A DNA stretch of 14,229 bases, from the NCBI GenBank assembly GCA_041572275.1, contig JBFFSQ010000065.1, positions 1-14,229 on the forward strand, in the 5' to 3' direction. Below the pieces are notes generated by a model, which had not been told where the DNA came from, did no database searches, and saw only the letters and a program-made list of their open reading frames with translations. Numbering within the stretch: the stretch's first letter is position 1; every line of letters starts with the position of its first letter. Shown here one piece after another: positions 1 to 6,862 of this stretch. Made by a program: the position numbers and the translations under genes. The DNA comes from JBFFSQ01 sp041572275 (GTDB lineage: Bacteria > Pseudomonadota > Gammaproteobacteria > SZUA-229).

Positions 1-410
1 CGAATAGGCACAATGGTAGCTCGCGAATGGGCGGCTACCAGCCCAGGACCATGGTAAATTTTCATCAGGGCACCAGTAACCGTAATGCGACCCTCGGGAA
101 AAATCACCACACACCCGCCTTGTTCAACCCGACGTATGAGGGAACGAATAGACAGCGGATTAGCAGGGTCTAGTGGGAATAACTCACAGAACAAGGATGC
201 CAGTCGTCCTATCCAGCTACGGGCTATATAGGTGTTAATTGCGAAAGTTGCCGGTACTGGCAGGAAAGCATAAAACAAAACCGCATCCAGAAAAGAGGTA
301 TGGTTGGCAATGATCAAACTGCGTTCATCCACTTGCTTGAGGTTTTCGATACCTTTGACTTCTACTTTGTAGAGACGGCGAAGGAGAGAGCGTAGCAGGG
401 CCTTAAACAT
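1..410 (-). CDS. aas: Aas-like acyl-ACP--phospholipid O-acyltransferase, N-terminal part (cut by window edge)
   Basis: Reading the minus strand from an ATG at 410 gives 136 complete residues before the window edge. The PlsC-type acyltransferase motifs are present: NHTSFLD with H37 and D42 (the HX4D catalytic pair), and FPEGRI at about residues 104-109. The stretches around PLDP, RRVEQGG, FPEGRIT and TGALMKIYHGPGLVAA follow E. coli Aas closely, in register from the first residues. Aas re-acylates 2-acyl-lysophosphatidylethanolamine at the inner membrane, and its C-terminal half is an acyl-ACP synthetase. That half lies outside the window, so a stand-alone lysophospholipid acyltransferase cannot be excluded. 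The start is supported by an AAGGA Shine-Dalgarno sequence 7 bases upstream. The protein begins directly at the acyltransferase domain, so it is not an LplT-Aas fusion with the lysophospholipid flippase at its N terminus. It lies 129 bp downstream of the regulator gene on the same strand and could share its transcript. Confidence 0.85.
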   Translation of the reverse strand, partial: MFKALLRSLLRRLYKVEVKGIENLKQVDERSLIIANHTSFLDAVLFYAFLPVPATFAINTYIARSWIGRLASLFCELFPLDPANPLSIRSLIRRVEQGGCVVIFPEGRITVTGALMKIYHGPGLVAAHSRATIVPI

Positions 411-503
411 GATGATTTCCTTAGCAATTGCTGTAATGGGTATGGTGAAATCATCAGTCAGAAGGAATTATTAATAAACTAAAACGTTATTAATATAACA
501 ATT

Positions 504-538
504 CTATCTACCAAGTATCATTTTAATATACTAGATAG
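504..538 (-). repeat. nested AT-rich inverted repeat just after the regulator gene's stop codon
   Basis: The arms CTATCT (504-509) and AGATAG (533-538) pair. Inside them AGTAT (514-518) pairs with ATACT (528-532), leaving ACCA at 510-513 as a one-sided bulge. The element begins 2 bp downstream of the regulator gene's stop codon. It could be a weak 3'-end hairpin or terminator, but it has no GC-rich stem and no clean U-tract. Transcription may therefore continue into the aas-like gene. The function is inferred from position only. Confidence 0.4.
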
Positions 539-539
539 T

Positions 540-1274
540 CTATTTTTTTTGTAAGGGAAGGAATGCCTCCAGATCCCAGGGACGTAATGCCAGCATAAAT
601 CCAATGTTATGGCGTTTATCTAACGGCAGATTGGCGTCCTGGCGATGCAGCTCGGCAAATTCATGAGCCAGCGATTTCATTTTATTGATCATGATCTGGG
701 TAGCTGAGTCACCAAGCAGGCCAAACAAAAACAGACGTTCCTCCAGTTCACCATTGAAAGTCGCTTTAAGAAACTGGCTTTGAATTTGTTTTTCATAAAA
801 TCGTTCAATAGGTCCATTGGGTATCCAATGAAAGTGCTCATCAATACGCAATTTAATCCGGTTGTTGGGCAGCAGATCAATGATCTTGAGTTTATCGAGC
901 TTTGCCAGATGGCGTATGCATTCAGTCGGGGAAATATCATAGTTATGCACTATGTCATCAAAGCCCAGACGATTACGCACGCTCACTGCGACTAATAATA
1001 ACTTGGTATCACTTACCAGTTCTTTTTCCTGTTCTTTAGTCAAAGTAGTAATGCGTTGTCGAGATTCTTCATAAAGCTGAAACAGATCGCTTAACTCTAA
1101 TTGTATGAGTCGACACACATCTTCCAGCCGGTCCAGTGTGAAACGTTTTGAGGCAAACAGACGTTTCACATTGGCCTCACTCATATCCAGTTTCTGAGCA
1201 ACTTCGGCGTAGGTCATACGGTGGTTTTTCAACGCCTGTTTGAGGGTATCGATCAGTGCTTCAGTCTGTGCCAT
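540..1274 (-). CDS. XRE/Cro-type HTH transcriptional regulator
   Basis: This is a 244-residue protein with an N-terminal helix-turn-helix of the Cro/C1 (XRE) type at about residues 18-67. The pattern is TYAEVAQKLDMSEANVKRLF, followed by a helix ending LSDLFQL. The C-terminal ~175 residues match no effector domain I recognise. Residues ~90-145 (LLLVAVSVRNRLGFDD through LLPNNRIKLRI) have the alternation of a second, winged-helix-like fold. The rest is rich in aromatic and charged residues. There is no signal peptide or membrane segment, so it should be a cytoplasmic DNA-binding protein. The gene is divergent from the VIT-VWA gene with a 145-bp spacer, the usual arrangement for a regulator controlling itself and its neighbour. 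A perfect palindrome lies 17 bp upstream of its ATG. The targets and the signal it senses are unknown. The family call is secure; the role of the second half is not. Confidence 0.85.
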   Translation of the reverse strand: MAQTEALIDTLKQALKNHRMTYAEVAQKLDMSEANVKRLFASKRFTLDRLEDVCRLIQLELSDLFQLYEESRQRITTLTKEQEKELVSDTKLLLVAVSVRNRLGFDDIVHNYDISPTECIRHLAKLDKLKIIDLLPNNRIKLRIDEHFHWIPNGPIERFYEKQIQSQFLKATFNGELEERLFLFGLLGDSATQIMINKMKSLAHEFAELHRQDANLPLDKRHNIGFMLALRPWDLEAFLPLQKK

Positions 1275-1291
1275 GGGAATATCACATCCGG

Positions 1292-1306
1292 TTATTTATT
1301 AAATAA
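1292..1306. promoter_or_regulatory. 7-1-7 palindrome, candidate operator in the divergent spacer
   Basis: TTATTTA and TAAATAA are perfect inverted arms around one central T. They lie 17 bp upstream of the regulator gene's ATG and 113 bp upstream of the VIT-VWA gene. A shorter palindrome, GACT-AAA-AGTC, lies at 1321-1331 in the same spacer. A dimeric HTH protein could bind such a site and repress its own gene. The pure A/T composition means a chance palindrome is also possible. Confidence 0.4.
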
Positions 1307-1419
1307 GTAGCATAATAATAGACTAAAAGTCGTTATAAATGTAACCATTCCCGTATTGGTTTATTAATTGTTGTCTCCGTTCAAGACTATAGCTGTCACT
1401 TAAACAAGGAGAACGTGAG

Positions 1420-3480
1420 ATGAAACACTCAATCAACAACAACATCAGGGGCAACACCCTGCAATCAATAGCACTGTTATTGTGCATGGTCGTAACCGGC
1501 AGTAGTCAGGCTGCAGGTTTGTTAACCCCATCCAATGGCCAACTTCCGGCACTGGAGATAAAACAACATGATGTCAACGTCATCATAGAAGATGGTTATG
1601 CCATTACCCATGTAGATCAGATATTCCATAACCCTCATGGCCAGGATCTGGAAGCAATCTATTCATTCCCGGTGCCGGAGAAAGGTGCAGTCGCTGAATT
1701 TACTGTCTGGATCGATGGTAAACCGGTGACCGGTGAAGTACTGGAGAAAAAACAGGCACGTCAGGTCTATGAGTCTGAAAAGGCGGCTGGCCGTGAGACA
1801 GGCTTAACTGAGAAAGATGAATACAAAACCTTTGATATCAGTGTATCGCCGGTACGAGCTAGTCAGGATACACGCATTCGTTTTGTGTATATGCAACCGG
1901 CGCATGTGGATACAGGCATAGGTCGTTACGTTTATCCACTGGAAGAAGGTGGTGTTGATGAACAGAAATTATCATTCTGGACCGCCAACGAAAAAGTAAA
2001 AGAAAAATTTTCGTTTAATCTCCAGCTGAAATCAGGTTATCCCGTCGAAGCTGTGCGATTACCTAACCAACCACAGGCCGTAGCTCATCAAACAGCACCC
2101 GGTGACTGGAGCGTGAATTTATCAGCCTCTACCAATAACAATGTATTAGAAGGCCAGAGCGCACAGGCACAAACAAATCAGGCGGCATTCACACTGGATC
2201 AAGACCTGGTGGTCTACTGGCGTCATCAAGCCGGTCTGCCGGGGAGTGTTGATATGGTGACCTACAAACCTGAAGGTGCAAAAAAAGGCACCTTTATGAT
2301 CACGCTAACACCGGGTGATGATTTAAAACCGGTTACCGAAGGTAGTGATTGGGTTTTTGTCCTCGATATCTCCGGTTCTATGCAGGGTAAGTACACCACA
2401 CTAGCCGATGGTGTCCAGCGTGCACTGTCTAAGATGCGTCCTAACGACCGTTTTAGAATCATACTGTTCAACTCATCATCACGTGAATTAACTCAGGGTT
2501 ATGTCAATGCCACAGTAGAAAATGTTAATCATTACAGCCAGGCACTGATGCAAATTAATCCCGGTAGTGGCACGGATCTTTTTTCTGGTCTTAAAAAAGG
2601 CCTGGCCAGCATTGATGCTGATCGAACCAGTGCCATTGTATTGGTTACCGACGGTGTCGCCAATGTGGGTGAAACAGCTCAACGTAAATTTATCGAACTG
2701 TTACAGAAAAAAGATATTCGTCTGTTTACCTTTATCATGGGTAATAGTGCGAATCGTCCTTTGCTAGATGCCATGACGAAAGCATCCAACGGCTTTGCGC
2801 TGAGTATTTCTAATAGCGATGATATTGTTGGAAAAATCCTGGAAGCAACCAACAAAGTAACCCATGAAAGCCTGCACGGTGTTGAATTATCGATTAAAGG
2901 GGTGAAGACATCTGATCTGACACCTGAAACTATCGGCAGCCTGTATCATGGACAGCAGCTTGTTGTGTTTGGTCACTACTGGGGTGATGGTATAGCTGAT
3001 ATTAAGCTGAGTGGTAAAATCTCAGGCGCTAAAAAAGAATATCGCACCCAGATTGAGTTCCCAGCCATGACAACGGCTAATCCTGAACTGGAACGTTTGT
3101 GGGCCTTTGCTGCCATTGAAGATATGATGGAAGACATCCATAACTTTGGTGAAGATGCCGATATTAAACAAGCGGTAACTGATATTGGTATCGAATATGG
3201 ACTGGTAACCGATTACACCTCGATGCTGGTTGTGCGCGATGAAGTGTTTGATTCATTGGGTATTCAACGCACCAATAAACACCGCCTGGAAAGAGAACAC
3301 ATTGCACAACAGGCACGAGCTACTCAGGCACCGGTTGCACACCGCGTAGATAAACAACAACCCATGTTTCGTCTACCTCGTGTCAGCCATGGTGGTGGAT
3401 CTATGGATGTGTGGATGTTGCTGATGGCTATTCCTTTAGCACTATCGTTACATAAACGTCGTAAACATCAGAATAAATAA
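1420..3480 (+). CDS. secreted VIT-VWA protein with a GlyGly-CTERM-like sorting tail
   Basis: This is a 686-residue protein. Residues 1-32 form a Sec signal peptide with a hydrophobic core at 16-26 and a likely cleavage site at SSQA-A. A VIT (vault/inter-alpha-trypsin inhibitor) domain follows at about 44-178. A von Willebrand factor A domain spans about 311-480 with a complete metal-binding MIDAS: D316-I-S318-G-S320, T385 and D411. The extreme C terminus has a small glycine/serine patch at 658-661, a hydrophobic helix at about 664-677 and a basic end (HKRRKHQNK). That layout fits the GlyGly-CTERM signals processed by rhombosortases. Similar proteobacterial VIT-VWA proteins are sortase targets with LPXTG, but no LPXTG is present here; the nearest string is LPRVS at 652-656. 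The start is set by a strong AAGGAG 8 bases before the ATG. The protein is probably exposed at the cell surface and mediates adhesion or metal-dependent protein binding. No sortase or rhombosortase gene lies nearby. Confidence 0.9.
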   Translation: MKHSINNNIRGNTLQSIALLLCMVVTGSSQAAGLLTPSNGQLPALEIKQHDVNVIIEDGYAITHVDQIFHNPHGQDLEAIYSFPVPEKGAVAEFTVWIDGKPVTGEVLEKKQARQVYESEKAAGRETGLTEKDEYKTFDISVSPVRASQDTRIRFVYMQPAHVDTGIGRYVYPLEEGGVDEQKLSFWTANEKVKEKFSFNLQLKSGYPVEAVRLPNQPQAVAHQTAPGDWSVNLSASTNNNVLEGQSAQAQTNQAAFTLDQDLVVYWRHQAGLPGSVDMVTYKPEGAKKGTFMITLTPGDDLKPVTEGSDWVFVLDISGSMQGKYTTLADGVQRALSKMRPNDRFRIILFNSSSRELTQGYVNATVENVNHYSQALMQINPGSGTDLFSGLKKGLASIDADRTSAIVLVTDGVANVGETAQRKFIELLQKKDIRLFTFIMGNSANRPLLDAMTKASNGFALSISNSDDIVGKILEATNKVTHESLHGVELSIKGVKTSDLTPETIGSLYHGQQLVVFGHYWGDGIADIKLSGKISGAKKEYRTQIEFPAMTTANPELERLWAFAAIEDMMEDIHNFGEDADIKQAVTDIGIEYGLVTDYTSMLVVRDEVFDSLGIQRTNKHRLEREHIAQQARATQAPVAHRVDKQQPMFRLPRVSHGGGSMDVWMLLMAIPLALSLHKRRKHQNK

Positions 3481-3495
3481 CACCCATAAATTAAC

Positions 3496-3524
3496 ATAAG
3501 GCCAGTGATTTACACTGGCCTTAT
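3496..3524 (+). terminator. intrinsic terminator of the VIT-VWA gene
   Basis: ATAAGGCCAGTG (3496-3507) pairs perfectly with CACTGGCCTTAT (3513-3524) around the loop ATTTA. This gives a 12-bp stem with a GC-rich core. It starts 15 bp after the stop codon and is followed by a T-rich but interrupted tract (TACTTT). Confidence 0.8.
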
Positions 3525-3540
3525 TACTTTAAATAATAAT

Positions 3541-4023
3541 TTCAAATGAATTCATTAATAGAAAGCTTGTATTCAAAACAATATTGAGTTGAAGAATAGG
3601 CATAGCTAAACTGTCTATTGATTGAGCCGAACCTGACTTTGTTACTCATTTATCAAACTATTCTAAAGTTAAGATCTAACTGTGAAGTCATAATGAACAG
3701 CTCCTGGTCAGTACTATTAATAAGCGCTTCAAAATAGTTACAAACTCATCTGCAGGGTTTACGCTAACACTGACGAGACACTAATTCTGTAGAAAGCATT
3801 CTATATACATTTCATCAAGCCTAATGTCTAACATAGTGTTTATCCGGGGTAAGTATCTTTTGAGATTCATGACAGTGGAAATAGCTACCAATACGCATGC
3901 AGACCATATTTCTCAACACTTTCTTCTATCAAGGCATCAAAAGGGTAGTGTTTGGTCCTAATGTTAATCTAATATAGATGTGATCTTTGTGTTTATGTTA
4001 ATTTAATCTTTCCTGAGACGATT
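3541..4023. other. gene-free AT-rich intergenic stretch
   Basis: I find no convincing open frame here on either strand. The longest plus-strand reading beginning at ATG around 3693 is only about 14 codons. Apart from the terminator just before it and a possible decayed coding trace on the minus strand at 3781-3950, I see no repeat or RNA gene. A promoter for the downstream trhA-like gene must lie near the right end. The best guess is TTGGTC at 3952-3957 with TATAGA at 3973-3978, but that spacing is only 15 bp. Confidence 0.6.
3781..3950 (-). pseudogene. possible decayed trace of a lytic transglycosylase (SLT) domain
   Basis: On the minus strand, 3950 to 3888 translates to a 21-residue stretch containing FDALIEESVEKYGLHAYW. 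This has the look of the first helix of an SLT lytic transglycosylase domain, a 'YDxLIxxAAxxYGVDPALV' kind of pattern. It ends at a stop. One frame over, from 3891 down to 3781, LVAISTVMNLKRYLPRINTM continues about where the next conserved helix would be; in live enzymes a catalytic ES motif follows there. The resemblance is short, needs a frameshift and lacks the catalytic glutamate. It may be chance. Confidence 0.2.
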
Positions 4024-4641
4024 ATGCACACCAACGAAACCTTAAATAGCCTGAGTCACCTCATAGGCGCTGTAGCCGCCTTAGCCGGCCTGGTCGTGCT
4101 GGTTGTTTTTGCTTCGTTTCAGAGTGATGCCTGGAAAATCGTCAGCTTTAGTATTTACGGTACCACTCTGTTTCTACTCTATATTTTCTCAACGCTTTAT
4201 CATGGCTTACATGGACGTGCGAAAGCTGTTTTTCAGAAACTGGATCATATTTCCATTTATTTGCTGATTGCTGGTACCTATACCCCTTTTACACTAGTGA
4301 GTATACGCGGTGCCTGGGGCTGGTCGATCTTTGGGGTGATCTGGGGATTGGCACTTATTGGTATTCTGGTTGATAGTTTTGCTAAGAAAGGTCGTAGAGT
4401 TCTACCACTGATTATCTATGTGTTTATGGGTTGGCTATCCTTAATAGCCATAAAACCATTACAGGATGCACTTTCGGTTAACGGTTTTATGTGGTTATTT
4501 GCGGGCGGGCTTTTTTATACTCTGGGAATAATCTTTTATGCCCTGGATGATCGAAGACATTATTTTCATGCCATATGGCACTTATTTGTATTGGCCGGTA
4601 GTATTTGTCATTACATAACAATTTATACATATGTACTCTAA
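4024..4641 (+). CDS. trhA: hemolysin III / PAQR-family membrane protein (TrhA-like)
   Basis: This is a 205-residue integral membrane protein with about seven hydrophobic segments, the usual size for bacterial hemolysin III homologues such as E. coli YqfA/TrhA and B. subtilis YplQ. The family signature is complete: N-S-L-S-H-x-x-G-A near the N terminus, S56-x-x-x-H60 with D74 downstream in the LDHISIYLLIAGTYTPF block, and H182-x-x-x-H186 in the last third. These five positions correspond to the Ser/His/Asp/His/His zinc site of adiponectin receptors (PAQR family), so an intact metal site is predicted. In bacteria these proteins have been linked to membrane lipid and energy homeostasis; the older 'hemolysin' label is not a reliable function. 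The Shine-Dalgarno sequence is weak (GAGA about 7 bases before the ATG). The gene stands alone and converges on the SLC13 gene across a shared terminator. Confidence 0.9.
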   Translation: MHTNETLNSLSHLIGAVAALAGLVVLVVFASFQSDAWKIVSFSIYGTTLFLLYIFSTLYHGLHGRAKAVFQKLDHISIYLLIAGTYTPFTLVSIRGAWGWSIFGVIWGLALIGILVDSFAKKGRRVLPLIIYVFMGWLSLIAIKPLQDALSVNGFMWLFAGGLFYTLGIIFYALDDRRHYFHAIWHLFVLAGSICHYITIYTYVL

Positions 4642-4677
4642 CCAAACTCACGACTCTTAGCTTTTGCACTAGCCAAA

Positions 4678-4705
4678 AAAAAGGCCCTGTAATCAGGGCC
4701 TTTTT
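4678..4705. terminator. bidirectional intrinsic terminator between convergent genes
   Basis: AAAAAGGCCCTG (4678-4689) pairs with CAGGGCCTTTTT (4694-4705) around the loop TAAT. There are five Ts on the plus side. On the left there are eight As (4675-4682), which read as an eight-T tract for minus-strand transcription. It serves both the trhA-like gene ending at 4641 and the transporter gene ending at 4727. Confidence 0.9.
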
Positions 4706-4726
4706 ATATTTGAATACTTGTTCTAA

Positions 4727-6685
4727 TTAAAAGATCAGGTTCAACATGAGCATCGAAACAACGATAAACAGGATCGTCATTATGCCACCGGCCTTCATGT
4801 AATCAGCTACACGGTAGCCACCAGGGCCCATGATCAGAGCATTCACCTGATGAGTAGGAATCAGGAATGAATTTGAAGTGGCTATGGCAACGGTCAATGC
4901 AAATACCGCCGGGTTGGCACCAGCACCAATTGCTATATTTACCGCAAGGGGTACAAGCAATACCGTGGCACCAACATTAGACATCACCAATGTAAAGAAG
5001 GTGGCAAGTACTGCGATAGCCAATTGCAGGACCCAGGTCGGTACACCGCCCAGCACAGATAGTGTCTGATCGGCAATCCAGGCAGCTGTACCTGAAGTTT
5101 CTACCGCCAGGCCTAATGGAATGAGACTGGCGAGTAAGAATACCGTTTTCCAGCTCACTGCCTCATAGGCTTCATCGATGGTCAGTACGCGGGTCAGAAC
5201 CATACCCAATGCACCGGTTAACAGTGCGATGGATAAACGCAGATCCGTAAATAGAACCAGGAACAGGGCAATTGCAAAGAAGATACCAGCACAGCGAACT
5301 TTGTGTGGACGTACTTCTTCGTGTGGGAATTCTGTGGTAACCACAACAAAGTTACGGTCCTGTTGCAAATGCGCCAGATCAGCCCACGTTGTATGAACAA
5401 CCAGTGCATCACCCGATTCAAATGGTGTATCACGCACACCACCACCTTCACGGGTAATGGTTTCGCCACCACGGTGGATGGCCAACAGTGACAGACCATA
5501 GGTTTTACGCAGCCATACATCACGTGCAGTTTTACCAATCAAATGAGAACCTGGCGCAATAACGACTTCAGCGATACCGGCTTTAGTTGGAATCAATGCA
5601 TCAGAGAAGACATCCAGTTCTTTTTTAACTTCGACCTTACTGGCTGCAGCAAAAAATTCGAAAATTTCGTCATCAGCCAGCAGACCCAGTACAGTACCAG
5701 CTTCGATACCGACATTACGGTCTACACCCTGGGAACCAAAACGAGCGCCGTCACCTTTATCAACAGCTACGATACGAACGCATAGATCACCTTCGATATC
5801 ATCCAGGCTCTTACCGACAATACGACTCTCTGGCGTAACAATGACTTCATAGACGTTGTAATCAACACCATAGATGTCATCAAAATATTCACTGGTATCA
5901 TGAGACGAGCCATCATCACCTTTACTGGTGGGCAAAACAAAACGACCGGCGATTACGAAGTAGAGGATACCGGTAGCAACAAGCGCCAGACCAATCGGTG
6001 TAACAGAAAACAGTGACCATGTTTCCATTTTGTGCTCGACTGGAATCGCCTGGTTAGAGGTCAGGATTAGATCGTTTAACAAGATCAAGGGGCTGGAACC
6101 CACCATAGTAACCGTACCACCGAGAATTGCACAGAAGCCCATCGGCATCAGCAGGCGAGACATCGGCAAACCTGAACGTGCTGAGATACGACTAACCACC
6201 GGCAAGAACAGGGCAGCAGCACCTACATTCTGCATGAATGATGAAATGATACCTACGGTACTGGAAATAATCGGGATAATACGTGATTCCGTAGTACCGC
6301 CTACTTTCAGAATAAAAGTTGCAACCTGACCCATGATGCCGGTTTTATCGAGGCCAGCACCAATGATCATGACTGCAATAATCGACATTACCGCATTACT
6401 GGAGAAACCATTGAAGATCTGTTTAGTATCAACCAGACCGGTTTCAAGCCCCATATAAGGTGCTAGCAGGCTACTCAGACCCAGTAACACCAGAATGCTA
6501 ATGGCTGCCACATCAACATCGACAATTTCGAATGCAAACAGGTAGATGGTCAGTAATAAAATTGCAGTTACCCATGCAATTTGAATGGTGGGTACTACGG
6601 AGGACAATGCAATAGCCGCTAATGCGAACATCACTGCCGCTACTATCTTTTTGACAGGTAGGGAAGACTTATTGGTTTCGGTCAC
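4727..6685 (-). CDS. SLC13/DASS-family transporter with two internal RCK_C (TrkA-C) domains
   Basis: This is a 652-residue inner-membrane protein. Hydrophobic transmembrane halves at about 12-265 and 460-652 flank a soluble insert with two TrkA-C/RCK_C-like domains. The first is near 275-350 (EVIVTPESRIVGKSLDDI) and the second near 371-448 (EVVIAPGSHLIGKTARDV). This layout matches SLC13 permeases of the E. coli YfbS and algal SAC1 type, which move anions such as sulfate or dicarboxylates, often with sodium. In each half the usual substrate/sodium-binding SNT or NNT motif is changed: QNVGA near 150 and SNVGA near 567, with valine where threonine is expected. The substrate cannot be assigned. 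RCK_C domains commonly bind a small ligand that gates transport. The start codon is GTG at 6685, supported by GAGAG 7 bases upstream. The gene lies 177 bp downstream of the kinase gene and has its own candidate promoter. Confidence 0.85.
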   Translation of the reverse strand: MTETNKSSLPVKKIVAAVMFALAAIALSSVVPTIQIAWVTAILLLTIYLFAFEIVDVDVAAISILVLLGLSSLLAPYMGLETGLVDTKQIFNGFSSNAVMSIIAVMIIGAGLDKTGIMGQVATFILKVGGTTESRIIPIISSTVGIISSFMQNVGAAALFLPVVSRISARSGLPMSRLLMPMGFCAILGGTVTMVGSSPLILLNDLILTSNQAIPVEHKMETWSLFSVTPIGLALVATGILYFVIAGRFVLPTSKGDDGSSHDTSEYFDDIYGVDYNVYEVIVTPESRIVGKSLDDIEGDLCVRIVAVDKGDGARFGSQGVDRNVGIEAGTVLGLLADDEIFEFFAAASKVEVKKELDVFSDALIPTKAGIAEVVIAPGSHLIGKTARDVWLRKTYGLSLLAIHRGGETITREGGGVRDTPFESGDALVVHTTWADLAHLQQDRNFVVVTTEFPHEEVRPHKVRCAGIFFAIALFLVLFTDLRLSIALLTGALGMVLTRVLTIDEAYEAVSWKTVFLLASLIPLGLAVETSGTAAWIADQTLSVLGGVPTWVLQLAIAVLATFFTLVMSNVGATVLLVPLAVNIAIGAGANPAVFALTVAIATSNSFLIPTHQVNALIMGPGGYRVADYMKAGGIMTILFIVVSMLMLNLIF

Positions 6686-6748
6686 TATATTACTCTCAAT
6701 TCTGTTGATTCGAATATTGACGGGTATTTCGAAAAAAACCAGTGAGCA

Positions 6749-6770
6749 TGACTTTATTACATAAAAGTCA
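6749..6770. promoter_or_regulatory. 22-bp inverted repeat in the SLC13 gene's leader
   Basis: TGACTTT (6749-6755) and AAAGTCA (6764-6770) are perfect inverted arms; further A/T pairing is possible toward the centre. The element lies about 64 bp upstream of the transporter gene's GTG start. If the proposed promoter at 6819-6827 is right, it is inside the transcribed leader. It could be an operator or an RNA hairpin; the sequence alone does not decide. Confidence 0.4.
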
Positions 6771-6818
6771 ATGACTTAGTGTTAAAACTTAGTTTTCTAC
6801 CGGTTTTTAAGGGCCGCG

Positions 6819-6827
6819 ACTATATCA
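6819..6827 (-). promoter_or_regulatory. candidate extended -10 promoter for the SLC13 transporter gene
   Basis: Read on the minus strand, TGATATAGT is an extended -10 (TGn followed by TATAGT). A poor -35 (TTCAAA) lies 17 bp upstream, inside the hairpin that follows the kinase gene. Transcription would begin near 6812, leaving a leader of roughly 127 nt. Position and motif are the only support. Confidence 0.4.
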
Positions 6828-6834
6828 CAATCCG

Positions 6835-6859
6835 CTAATTTTTTGAATCAGAAAATTAG
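6835..6859 (-). repeat. AT-rich hairpin immediately after the kinase gene
   Basis: CTAATTTT (6835-6842) and AAAATTAG (6852-6859) form an 8-bp stem with a 9-nt loop. It begins 3 bp after the kinase gene's TGA stop codon. No U-tract follows on the minus strand, so it is at best a weak terminator or a 3' stabilising structure. Confidence 0.35.
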
Positions 6860-6862
6860 TAG

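Noticed and set aside
780..995. 71-codon plus-strand frame opposite the HTH regulator gene
   Set aside because: It is fully contained in the regulator gene on the other strand and has no recognisable domain or Shine-Dalgarno sequence.
1483..1485. Cys22 in the VIT-VWA signal peptide as a lipoprotein lipobox cysteine
   Set aside because: It sits inside the hydrophobic core (LLLCMVV) without the L-[AS]-[GA]-C context, and a better signal peptidase I site (SSQA-A) follows.
3374..3388. LPRVS as a sortase LPXTG motif in the VIT-VWA protein
   Set aside because: Threonine and glycine are both missing at the required positions, and a GlyGly-CTERM-like patch directly before the hydrophobic helix explains the tail better.
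3693..3737. Short plus-strand frame starting MNSSW in the gene-free stretch
   Set aside because: It is only about 14 codons long, has no Shine-Dalgarno sequence and no recognisable similarity.
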